Assembly: GCA_003448025.1 (NCBI GenBank)
Contig: DLXL01000475.1
Span: 1 to 13,483, forward strand
Direction: 5' to 3'
DNA: 13,483 nt
Origin: Saprospirales bacterium
GTDB lineage: Bacteria; Bacteroidota; Bacteroidia; Chitinophagales; Saprospiraceae
The translations under genes were made by a program, and so were the position numbers. A model generated the notes under the pieces. It was not told where the DNA came from. It ran no database searches and worked only from the letters and a program-made list of their open reading frames with translations. This document shows positions 7,064 through 13,483 of the stretch, piece after piece; position 1 is the first letter of the stretch; every line of letters begins with the position of its first letter.

Positions 7064-8034
7064 TACGTTACTGACCTCAGGAACACCCAGGTGCCCAATA
7101 TTTCAAGAAGCAGCAGGATAACTGCTACTGCTATACACCAATGAAAATAATCGGTGGTACGGCGTATGGTACTCACCTCGATTTTGGTTTTTTCCAGTCG
7201 GTCTATTTCTCCATAAATAAATTCCAGATCTCGTTCTGACCGTGCCCGGTAAAATCTGCCTCCGGTGGTTGCAGCCATTTCTTCCAGGAGTTGTGTGTCA
7301 AATCGCATGTACCGAGGTGCAAAAGAATAGGAACCGTCCGGATTGCGTTGTGCAGGCGACATGACTACTCCTTCCGTGCCTATTCCCACGGTGTACACCC
7401 GGATACCCAATGTTTTGGCAATTTCTGCTGCCTGCATGGGCGCAATATATCCGGCATTGTTTTCACCATCTGTAATCAGCACTACGATTTTGGTTTTGGA
7501 AGGGCTGTCTTTTAGCCGGTTTACGGCGGTGGCTAGTCCCATGCCAATTGCAGTGCCATCTTCCAGTCGGCCCACTGTGAGCTCGTTAATGAAGGATTTT
7601 ACTACTTTTTTATCAATGGTGAGCGGACACTGGGTGAATGCTTCAGCGGAGAAAGCCACCAGCCCGATGCGGTCATGCGGGCGTTTTTCCACAAAATCAG
7701 CAGCAACCTGTTTGGAAACGACAAGTCTGTTCGGTTCAAAATCTTTGCTTAACATGGAAGGAGATATGTCCATACTAAGCACAATATCCAGCGCATCAGC
7801 TTTAATTTTTTCTTCATTCCAATTGCGCTGCGGCCGAGCCATGGCTAGTATCAGAAAGGTCAATGCCAGCCAGCGTAACCAGATCCATTTGCTCCGGACT
7901 TTAGATTTCCACCCCAGGCCGTAGTCTGCTGTGCCGGCTTGTGGCATACGCATGGCATGGGGCTTTTGTCCCCGACGGATAAACCAGGCCAATGGAAGCA
8001 GCAATAGTAGCCAAAGAGGAGCAGCTAGGGTCAT
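7063..8034 (-). CDS. batA: BatA-type VWA-domain membrane protein
   Basis: The 323-residue protein starts with two hydrophobic segments (about 5-19 and 51-66), then a von Willebrand A domain, and ends with a membrane helix near 300-319. The VWA domain faces the periplasm in the usual BatA topology. The MIDAS metal site is intact: D89-S91-S93 (DISPS), T161 in DGTAIG, and D189 in ITDGENN. BatA belongs to the Bacteroides aerotolerance group, whose biochemical role is still unclear; MoxR-type ATPases are the usual partners. The ATG at 8034 overlaps the stop of the upstream BatD-like gene by 4 bp. It is the last gene before the bidirectional terminator, so batB-batE do not follow. Naming it BatA rather than BatB rests on the operon position next to DUF58, and is less certain than the domain call. 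Confidence 0.88.
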   Translation of the reverse strand: MTLAAPLWLLLLLPLAWFIRRGQKPHAMRMPQAGTADYGLGWKSKVRSKWIWLRWLALTFLILAMARPQRNWNEEKIKADALDIVLSMDISPSMLSKDFEPNRLVVSKQVAADFVEKRPHDRIGLVAFSAEAFTQCPLTIDKKVVKSFINELTVGRLEDGTAIGMGLATAVNRLKDSPSKTKIVVLITDGENNAGYIAPMQAAEIAKTLGIRVYTVGIGTEGVVMSPAQRNPDGSYSFAPRYMRFDTQLLEEMAATTGGRFYRARSERDLEFIYGEIDRLEKTKIEVSTIRRTTDYFHWCIAVAVILLLLEILGTWVFLRSVT

Positions 8035-8956
8035 TGTGGATTCGTTTCGGGATTATCAAGGATGATGGGCTGCGTATCCAATACCAGCTGACGGGCCAGG
8101 GAAAAGGAGGATTCGTAAAATGACTTTTCCGGAATGCTTCGGGCAAATTTGGCCAGGTCAGCCTCTTCCAGCAATTGCTGCAACGGGGCGATTAAAGAGT
8201 TTGGGAATTCCAGTCCCTGAAGGGCTTGAACGGTTTCCTGGGTAGTGGATTCCAGTGCAGGCACCTCGAAACGCTTCTCCAGGTATTCGCGGAGAATATC
8301 GGTAAGTTCTGCATAATGTTCTTTGACCTGACCGGTGGCGATCCAATTTTTTTGCTTCAGCGCATCCAGTTTTTTAAGGGCCAGTTCATGTGGCGGAAGT
8401 GCTATTGACCTGCTCAGGAGCCGCGCTTTTTGTCGCTTCAATGTGAGGAAGTAAAGGAGCCATAACAGAGCCATTACTGCCAAAATACCTATTACCCAGG
8501 GCAGGTAATCAGTCCAGTCTGAGGCCTCCCGGTGAATATCCTTAATAGGCGCCATATCGTTCAGATCGTCAGGTGAAGGGGTTGCTTTTACCACCAAATC
8601 CAGGGTGTTGGTCTGGAGCGTATCGCCATTCCGCAAGGGAATGTTCAGAGCGGGCAATAAAAGCGTATCTTCATTAAAAAACAACACGGTTAACGTCTTG
8701 GAGAAATGGCCTTTTTCGTCGGCAATCCAGTTGCTTTGTTCCACGATATTTTCAAAGGGAAGTATGTTTTCCCAGCCGCTGAACTTAAGGGAGTCTGAAG
8801 GTTTTCCCAGGTGGGAAGGGTAGCGAAGAAACAGGTTGAGTGGGTTGCCGGTTTCACATAGCTGCTATCGGCTGTAAGGATAACCTGTGCCTGATTGGGC
8901 AAAACAGTCAGGTAAAAGATGATCAAGAGAATACAGCTAAGCCTTGTTTTACTCAT
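8031..8956 (-). pseudogene. BatD-like/DUF4381-like membrane protein gene split by a one-base frameshift
   Basis: Two reading frames together make one protein. The first (ATG 8956, stop 8690) encodes a signal peptide (cleavage near A23) and reads sensibly to SSYV, then turns into unrelated residues. The second frame becomes coding from about 8855 (ETGNPLNLFLRYPSHLGKP...) and runs to 8031. Adding one base within 8852-8860 restores YVETGNPL or YVKTGNPL and gives a 308-residue protein: signal peptide, periplasmic beta-rich domain resembling BatD, one membrane helix at about 153-172, and a helical cytoplasmic tail. The GTG at 8744 opens a 237-residue ORF but lacks the export signal. Both ends keep 4-bp ATGA overlaps with DUF58 and batA, which argues for a recent mutation or a sequence error. 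No slippery heptamer is visible. Confidence 0.85.
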
Positions 8957-9819
8957 TTTTTAGCTCTTTTTTCAAAAAAGTGGAGTAAAGCAGAGGCGTA
9001 TGATGCTGAGGTTTGGAGGCTCAGGAAATCAGCGCCGGCGCTGCGAAATGCTGCCATAGCGGCGGTTTTGTTTGCATCAAATTTTTGGGTCCAGGCAGCA
9101 CGAAAAGCCGGATTGGAGGTGTCCAGCCAGGTCATTTGGCCAGTTTCTGCATCGCGCGTGTGAAGCATACCTACATTTGGCAGTTCCCGTTCCCGATCAT
9201 CCCAGCAATGGATGCCCACGCAATCGTGCTTTTGTGCCAGCGTGCGTAACACAACGTCATAACCGGTAGCCTGAAAGTCAGACAACAAAAAGCATACACT
9301 TATCTTTTTCAGGACGTTGCGGATAAATTGAACAGCAGCTCCCAGATCTGTTCCACGTTCGGCAGGCTGAACATTCAACAGTTCCCGAATGATGCGGAGG
9401 GTGTGTTGCCGGCCTTTTTTGGGAGGTATGTAAAGTTCGGGCTGGTCGGAAAAAAGCAGCAGCCCTACTTTATCGTTATTGGAGTCGGCACTGAAAGCCA
9501 GCAATGCACAAATTTCGGTCAGCAACTCTTGTTTCCACTGGCCGGTGGTGCCGAAAAAGGATGAGCCGCTAATGTCAACCATCAGCATGACAGTAAGTTC
9601 CCTTTCTTCTTCAAAAATTTTGATGTGCGGCTCGCCCGTACGAGCAGTTACGTTCCAGTCGATATCGCGGATATCGTCGCCAAACTGATATTGCCGTACT
9701 TCACTGAACGACATACCGCGTCCCCTAAAGGCACTATGGTAACCTCCGGTAAACAGGTTGCGTGTTATCCTGCGGGTTTTGATCTCAATCTTGCGGACTT
9801 TTTTAATCAGTTCTTCCAT
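8953..9819 (-). CDS. DUF58-domain protein of the Bat cluster
   Basis: This 288-residue soluble protein carries the DUF58 signature (F46-GDDIRDIDWNVTAR-R60 region) followed by a VWA-like fold. Its metal site DISGS (D82, S84, S86) is present, with GTDLG and LLSDFQ further on as the other VWA-like loops. DUF58 proteins are regularly encoded between a MoxR AAA+ ATPase and BatA-type proteins and are thought to work with them at the membrane. Here the upstream neighbour is a rhodanese-like lipoprotein 32 nt away instead of moxR. Its stop overlaps the start of the BatD-like gene (ATGA at 8953-8956). No signal peptide or membrane helix is seen, so it is likely cytoplasmic. Confidence 0.92.
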   Translation of the reverse strand: MEELIKKVRKIEIKTRRITRNLFTGGYHSAFRGRGMSFSEVRQYQFGDDIRDIDWNVTARTGEPHIKIFEEERELTVMLMVDISGSSFFGTTGQWKQELLTEICALLAFSADSNNDKVGLLLFSDQPELYIPPKKGRQHTLRIIRELLNVQPAERGTDLGAAVQFIRNVLKKISVCFLLSDFQATGYDVVLRTLAQKHDCVGIHCWDDRERELPNVGMLHTRDAETGQMTWLDTSNPAFRAAWTQKFDANKTAAMAAFRSAGADFLSLQTSASYASALLHFFEKRAKK

Positions 9820-9851
9820 ACAGGGAGCCGGACCGCCGTTGAGTCTGGCAT

Positions 9852-10316
9852 TTATTTCAAAATCAGGTTGGAATCAATCCCTGTTTCGCCCGAAACCAGG
9901 GTTTTGCCATCCCTCGCCCAACTGTAGATACCGCCCGCCAGCTCGTAGATCCTTACAAATCCCAGCTCTTTCATTTTATCAGCAGCTTGCAGACTTACCG
10001 TGCTCGACATATCATAGACGATTACCGGGGTCTGTTTGTTTAATTGCTGGATGCGGCGATCAAAATCTGGTGCAGAGGCATCGCAATTGATAGATCTGAA
10101 AATATGGCTGGTACGGTACTCCAGTTCCGTACGTACATCTACTACCGGGATATTGGGATCCAATCGTTTTAAGGAATCAATTTCTTTAGGCCATACCCGC
10201 ATAATGGTAGAATCCTGAAGCGCTCCGGCCAGACCGGTCATTTTTTGAGACTCCGGCATATTTTGACAAGAAAAAATGGCAAAAGTTGCGGCAAAGGCAA
10301 AAAATAGATAACGCAT
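9852..10316 (-). CDS. Rhodanese-like lipoprotein lacking the catalytic cysteine
   Basis: The 154-residue product begins with a lipoprotein signal (hydrophobic residues 4-15, lipobox IFSC with C17 as the acylation site). The rhodanese fold follows at about 38-145, with PVVDVRTELEY at 57-67 and AGGIYSWARDGKT near the end. In active sulfurtransferases the loop after the central strand starts with Cys (VYC..G.RS). Here it reads VYDMSSTVS, with D102 at the cysteine position, so sulfur transfer by the usual mechanism is unlikely and a binding or structural role is inferred. The lipoprotein would be anchored on the periplasmic side of the inner or outer membrane. A TAACTTTT at 10323-10330 on the minus strand (seven of eight to the -7 motif) may give it a promoter of its own. 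Confidence 0.85.
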   Translation of the reverse strand: MRYLFFAFAATFAIFSCQNMPESQKMTGLAGALQDSTIMRVWPKEIDSLKRLDPNIPVVDVRTELEYRTSHIFRSINCDASAPDFDRRIQQLNKQTPVIVYDMSSTVSLQAADKMKELGFVRIYELAGGIYSWARDGKTLVSGETGIDSNLILK

Positions 10317-10354
10317 TGGAGTAAAAGTTAACAGAATACATCATTTGGCCGAGA

Positions 10355-10397
10355 TCTAAGTGGAGCATCCCACTGAGCATGAGGTGCTCCACTTAGA
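10355..10397. repeat. 13-bp perfect inverted repeat between ricT and the rhodanese gene
   Basis: TCTAAGTGGAGCA at 10355-10367 pairs exactly with 10385-10397 across a 17-nt loop in which GAGCAT recurs. It sits 18 nt past the ricT stop, so it could end ricT transcription or stabilise its 3' end, but no T-run follows on the minus strand. A dispersed repeat is the alternative. Confidence 0.65.
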
Positions 10398-10414
10398 AAT
10401 CAAGACATTTCAGG

Positions 10415-11866
10415 TTATTGATTTTTATCGTTATTGTCTGGTTTTTCTTTGGGCTTTTGAGGTCCTCCTCCCTGGTTTTTATTGGGATTGGGTGGCCTTT
10501 GATCCTGCTTTGGCCGGTCGCCCTGGGGTTTTTGATCCGGACGGTTCTGAGGGGGGCGGTTGGGATTAGGCTTGCCTTGCGGCGGACGGTTGCCTTGTCC
10601 TCCCCCCTGTTGATGGCCAGGCCGGTCGTTTCGGCGTGGAGGAGGTCCCTGGCGTTTACCTTGCAGAGCATCGTTTTGTGCTGCTTTTTCCACTGCAGCT
10701 GCTGCAGATTGAGAGCGGTCGCGATTTTTGCTGCGTTTTTTCTTGCGTTTATTGCGTTTTTCGATGGGCAGCTGAATCACATCATGCACGTTTTCGAAAT
10801 CTGGTTCTGCCTCTTCGGGCTCTTCCACATCAAGCGCCGGAGCCATAGCCAGAATGTCCTCCAGGCTGCCGGGAAGCTTGCCTGATTTGATCATTTCAAT
10901 CGCCTCCCAAATCTGGTCTACATGAATAGGATAGAGTTTGCCCCGATCCTCCGCGTAGGTATAGAACATCAGGCGTTTGAATACATCTGTTTTGATCAGA
11001 ATAGCCAGTCCAGCCTGGGTTTTAAGGCGCTCGGCGCGATCCGGGAAATCTTCCAGGGCATCGATATAGGTGTCTAACTCGTAGTTGAGACAACATTTCA
11101 GCCTGCCGCACATGCCACTGAGTTTGGTCTGGTTAATGGCCAAATTCTGATAACGTGCCGCGGCAGTATTTACGCTTTTAAATTCGGTAAGCCAGGTAGA
11201 GCAGCACAATTCACGGCCACAGTTCCCCAATCCGCCGATACGTGCGGATTCCTGCCGTGCACCGATTTGGCGCATTTCCACTTTTACCTTGAAATCCCGT
11301 GCATAATGGCGAATAAGTTCGCGAAAATCTACCCGGCCATCGGCAGTATAATAGAAGGTGCATTTCCGGCCGTCGCCCTGAAATTCCACATCACCGATTT
11401 TCATGTTAAGATCCAGCGATCGGGCAATGGCCCGGGCATGAATGAGAATATCACGCTCTTCTTTACGCACTTCATCCAGTCGTTCTACATCGCGTTCATG
11501 CGCTTTGCGAACTACCTGACTCAGGCGTGCGTCGGGGCGCACCCGCTTGCGTTTCATCTGCATGCGCACCAGCTCGCCGGTGAGGGAAACTTTACCCACG
11601 TCAAAGCCGCCGGAAGCAGACTCCACTACCACCCAGTCGCCCGTGGTGGCGCGGGTATGCTGCGGATTCTTGAAGAATTCCTTGCGCGATCCGTTTTTAA
11701 AACTCACCTCAACCACGTCAAACGGGCGCGGATCTGAAATTCCCTGAGCCGCGATCCAATCATATGTATTGTGGCGGTTGCATCCGCCTGAGGCGCATCC
11801 GCCATTAGAGCGGCAGCCGCTTACGCTATCTTTCCCTGTTGAACAGGAGCATCCTATACATCCCAT
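10415..11866 (-). CDS. ricT: PSP1-domain protein, RicT/YaaT family
   Basis: The product is 483 residues from the ATG at 11866. It opens with a cysteine-rich segment (MGCIGCSCSTG, then GGCASGGCN), then the PSP1 domain. Two conserved cysteine motifs are present: NCGRELCC with C216, C221, C222 and MCGRLKCC with C253, C258, C259. These match the RicT/YaaT cysteines that hold Fe-S clusters in the Bacillus RicA-RicF-RicT complex, which guides RNase Y processing. Whether that partnership exists in Bacteroidota is unknown. From about residue 370 the tail is a basic KRNKRKKKRSK block and then a disordered Pro/Asn/Gln/Gly/Arg-rich stretch. An in-frame start at 11923 is rejected because a -7 element at 11900-11907 lies downstream of it, and because the Cys-rich N-terminus begins at the later ATG. 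Confidence 0.92.
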   Translation of the reverse strand: MGCIGCSCSTGKDSVSGCRSNGGCASGGCNRHNTYDWIAAQGISDPRPFDVVEVSFKNGSRKEFFKNPQHTRATTGDWVVVESASGGFDVGKVSLTGELVRMQMKRKRVRPDARLSQVVRKAHERDVERLDEVRKEERDILIHARAIARSLDLNMKIGDVEFQGDGRKCTFYYTADGRVDFRELIRHYARDFKVKVEMRQIGARQESARIGGLGNCGRELCCSTWLTEFKSVNTAAARYQNLAINQTKLSGMCGRLKCCLNYELDTYIDALEDFPDRAERLKTQAGLAILIKTDVFKRLMFYTYAEDRGKLYPIHVDQIWEAIEMIKSGKLPGSLEDILAMAPALDVEEPEEAEPDFENVHDVIQLPIEKRNKRKKKRSKNRDRSQSAAAAVEKAAQNDALQGKRQGPPPRRNDRPGHQQGGGQGNRPPQGKPNPNRPPQNRPDQKPQGDRPKQDQRPPNPNKNQGGGPQKPKEKPDNNDKNQ

Positions 11867-11899
11867 GTTTTGTTTTTGGAATTGAAGAACTTTGAGGAG

Positions 11900-11907
11900 C
11901 AAAAGTA
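11900..11907 (-). promoter_or_regulatory. Candidate ricT promoter -7 element
   Basis: The minus strand reads TACTTTTG, an exact TAnnTTTG match, placing the transcription start near 11893 and a leader of about 27 nt before the ATG at 11866. A TTTG at 11921-11924 is only 13 nt upstream, shorter than usual for a -33 element. The site supports ricT being transcribed separately from holB. Confidence 0.5.
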
Positions 11908-11947
11908 ACAAGGCTCCGGGCAAATTCTTCCCTTTTTGGAAATTGCC

Positions 11948-12214
11948 TTACAGCAGCAGCAAGAAAAGTCCGCTAACGATACAAATTCCGGCGGTTATGG
12001 CAAAGTATCGCTGCAAATTCGGGCGAAAAAGGCGCATTACACCACCTATTAAAATGCTGGGAATGGCCATACCCAGTAGAATACCTCCATATACTTTTTG
12101 GCCCATTTTGCCATCGTTGAACTGATGAGCCACAAAATATTGAGCTATTCCCACCATCAGAGTCAACAGGAGTACCAGGCTCATTCTTTTCCAGGAAAAT
12201 CGGGTTTCTTCCAT
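11948..12214 (-). CDS. Small three-helix membrane protein, unknown function
   Basis: This 88-residue protein has three predicted membrane segments, about 12-29, 42-58 and 70-88, with short charged links (HQFNDGKMGQK and RLFRPNLQR). I do not recognise a family. The ATG at 12214 lies 6 nt after the holB stop, so the two are almost certainly co-transcribed. It ends 81 nt before the ricT start, with a promoter in the gap. High hydrophobicity and a clean start support a real gene. It could be a small inner-membrane helper, but nothing in the sequence indicates a task. Confidence 0.75.
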   Translation of the reverse strand: MEETRFSWKRMSLVLLLTLMVGIAQYFVAHQFNDGKMGQKVYGGILLGMAIPSILIGGVMRLFRPNLQRYFAITAGICIVSGLFLLLL

Positions 12215-12220
12215 CGTTTG

Positions 12221-13387
12221 TCAGGATTTCATGATCCGATGCATCCGGATAGAGGTGTCCAGAAACAGGATCTTGGGGTTTGCGTTGCGTTCTATGTAGT
12301 ACACGTTGTCGTTAATGATTGCTGCGATTTGGACAAGCTTGTCAAAATCAAGCACCTTAGCCATGTTTTGGGCAGTAGCCAGTTCGTCGGGGCGTAACCG
12401 AAGATGTGTGCTTCCGGTGCTGATGAGCGACAGCATTTCGCGCAAAAAATGAAGCCCGTACTGTAAGAATTGTTTTTGGTTTTCACGTCCCAAACGGGCA
12501 AATTCCTCGGTCCAGCGCACCATTTCCACGGCGTGTCCGCGCCAGCATTTCCGGAGCCAATCAAGCAATAACTGGGCATCGTCGTTAGCCGGAGTATCTG
12601 CCAGACTAAGTGCCGCGCCAAAATCGCCACCGCTCAAAAAAGCAATCTGGCGGGCGCGTTCAGGGTTCAGGCCGCGTTGAGCTATGAGTCCCTGCATCAC
12701 TTCATCATCAGAGATTGGATCCAGCTTGACCAATTGGCAGCGGGATAAAATGGTGTTCAGGATCAGGTCCTGATTTTCTGCTACCAGTAAAAAAATGGTC
12801 TGCTCCGGTGGTTCTTCTATGAGTTTTAACAATCGGTTACCTTCTTTACCCAGGTATTCCGGCATCCACATGATGAGGATTTTATACCTGCCTTCAAAGG
12901 CTTTAAGGCTTAGTTTTTTCAGAATGGCGTTACATTCTTCCTTGTTGATATTGCCTTGTTTGTTCTCTGCGCCCAGCCGCTGTAGCCAGCTATTGGCATC
13001 AGCATAGGGGGTTTCCGCCAGAAAAGCGCGCCATTCTTTAAGAAAATCGGTGCTTACGGCATTGGTGCCAACGGTTGGAAAAGAAAAATGAATATCGGGG
13101 TGGATGTACTGGGCCGCTTTCCGGCAGGCAGCACATTCTCCGCAGGCTTCAACGTGTTCCGGAGCCTCTTGAAAAACGGGCTCTGCCGGACCAAACAAAC
13201 CACCATCGTCGGCATCAGGAGGGCCGCCGGCTTTTTCACATTGAAGTAATTGGGCAAAAGCGGTGGCCATGGCAAGGCCCCCACCACCGGTAGTGGACAA
13301 AAAGAGCAGTGCATGTGGCACTCTGCCACCTGCCGCCAGTGCGCTCAAAAAATCCTTGGTCCGTTGTTGCCCGACGATGTGTTGCAT
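12221..13387 (-). CDS. holB: DNA polymerase III subunit delta' (clamp loader)
   Basis: Delta' is the rigid stator of the clamp-loader complex that opens the sliding clamp for the replicative polymerase. The 388-residue product starts MQHIVGQQRTKDFL, typical of delta'. The region equivalent to the Walker A loop reads STTGGGG and lacks the GK[ST] lysine, as expected for a subunit that does not hydrolyse ATP. A zinc module is formed by C50, C82, C85 and C88, followed by the HPDIHFSFP stretch seen in Bacteroidota homologues. LIEEPPEQTIFLL and the clamp-loader SRC motif (ILSRCQ) follow, then helical collar domains. Between C50 and C82 there is a Gly/Pro/Asp/Glu-rich insertion of about 30 residues, longer than I expect. 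It heads the minus-strand cluster. Confidence 0.94.
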   Translation of the reverse strand: MQHIVGQQRTKDFLSALAAGGRVPHALLFLSTTGGGGLAMATAFAQLLQCEKAGGPPDADDGGLFGPAEPVFQEAPEHVEACGECAACRKAAQYIHPDIHFSFPTVGTNAVSTDFLKEWRAFLAETPYADANSWLQRLGAENKQGNINKEECNAILKKLSLKAFEGRYKILIMWMPEYLGKEGNRLLKLIEEPPEQTIFLLVAENQDLILNTILSRCQLVKLDPISDDEVMQGLIAQRGLNPERARQIAFLSGGDFGAALSLADTPANDDAQLLLDWLRKCWRGHAVEMVRWTEEFARLGRENQKQFLQYGLHFLREMLSLISTGSTHLRLRPDELATAQNMAKVLDFDKLVQIAAIINDNVYYIERNANPKILFLDTSIRMHRIMKS

Positions 13388-13394
13388 AGCGGGG

Positions 13395-13402
13395 CGAAGA
13401 TA
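13395..13402 (-). promoter_or_regulatory. Candidate holB -7 element, near-leaderless
   Basis: The minus strand reads TATCTTCG, seven of eight to TAnnTTTG, 7 nt before the ATG at 13387, so the transcript would start at or just before the start codon. The region upstream is the TTTGA tandem repeat, whose minus-strand copy offers TCAAA rather than TTTG, so no -33 element is evident. Confidence 0.4.
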
Positions 13403-13412
13403 AGAGATGGAA

Positions 13413-13483
13413 GGGTTTGAAGGGTTTGAATTGTTTGATGGGTTTGAATTGTTTGATGGGTTTGAATTGTTTGATGGGTTTGA
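13413..13483. repeat. 18-bp tandem repeat reaching the window edge
   Basis: The unit GGGTTTGAATTGTTTGAT is repeated at 13422-13439, 13440-13457 and 13458-13475, with the first 8 bases again at 13476-13483 and a degenerate partial copy at 13413-13420. The copies are identical. Each unit holds two TTTGA cores 9-10 nt apart. The array lies just upstream of holB and probably continues past the window. Confidence 0.92.

Noticed and set aside
8852..8860. Programmed -1 ribosomal frameshift in the BatD-like gene
   Set aside because: The sequence around the shift (GTGAAACC) is not a slippery heptamer, and I saw no downstream stimulatory hairpin, so a mutation or sequencing error is more likely.
10355..10397. 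Intrinsic terminator of ricT
   Set aside because: The stem is strong but no T-run follows on the minus strand, so I list it only as an inverted repeat.
11867..11923. N-terminal extension of ricT by 19 codons from 11923
   Set aside because: A -7 promoter element lies within it, and the family N-terminus is the Cys-rich MGCIGCSC segment starting at 11866.
13413..13483. CRISPR array
   Set aside because: The units abut directly with no unique spacers, so this is a simple tandem repeat.

Overview
The window looks like Bacteroidota chromosome, most likely the Saprospiria/Lewinella-like branch or a relative. Four things point there. A secreted CotH protein ends in a T9SS (Por) sorting domain. Start regions repeatedly carry the Bacteroidota -7 promoter motif TAnnTTTG. 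The DUF58/VWA set is of the Bat aerotolerance type. Finally, holB lies next to a PSP1/RicT gene. The genes are tightly packed, with several 4-bp ATGA overlaps. I see no rRNA, tRNA, IS element, prophage or CRISPR array; this is mostly core chromosome with dispersed palindromes between transcription units.

Layout. 1-1245 (-) holds a secreted amidohydrolase cut by the left edge. 1246-1518 is a divergent control region with a promoter for each side and a perfect 22-bp hairpin. 1519-5593 (+) is a three-gene overlapping run: hemA (glutamyl-tRNA reductase), a T9SS-exported CotH-like kinase, and an HI0933/YhiN-type flavoprotein. 5594-6092 is nearly 500 bp without a convincing gene; it holds a promoter and a potentially structured leader for the TPR gene at 6093-6929 (+). 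A strong bidirectional terminator (6974-7022) and a palindrome flanked by direct repeats (7023-7063) separate the + and - blocks.

Everything from 7063 to 13387 is on the minus strand. In transcription order it runs: holB (DNA polymerase III delta'), a small three-helix membrane protein, ricT (PSP1 family), a rhodanese-like lipoprotein lacking the catalytic cysteine, then DUF58 - BatD-like membrane protein - BatA (VWA). The BatD-like gene is split by a one-base frameshift near 8852-8860. The last 70 bases are an 18-bp tandem repeat running off the right edge.

How the genes may work together. The DUF58/BatD-like/BatA trio is probably one envelope complex built around MIDAS-type VWA domains, but no MoxR ATPase or batB-E genes sit beside it. 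HemA feeds tetrapyrrole synthesis, yet it is coupled to an exported kinase and a flavoprotein rather than to other heme genes. No clearly new system was found. The points most worth checking are the frameshifted BatD-like gene, the structured leader at 5784-6092, the hemA-cotH-flavoprotein coupling, the rhodanese pseudoenzyme, and promoters placed so close to start codons that leaderless mRNAs are likely.
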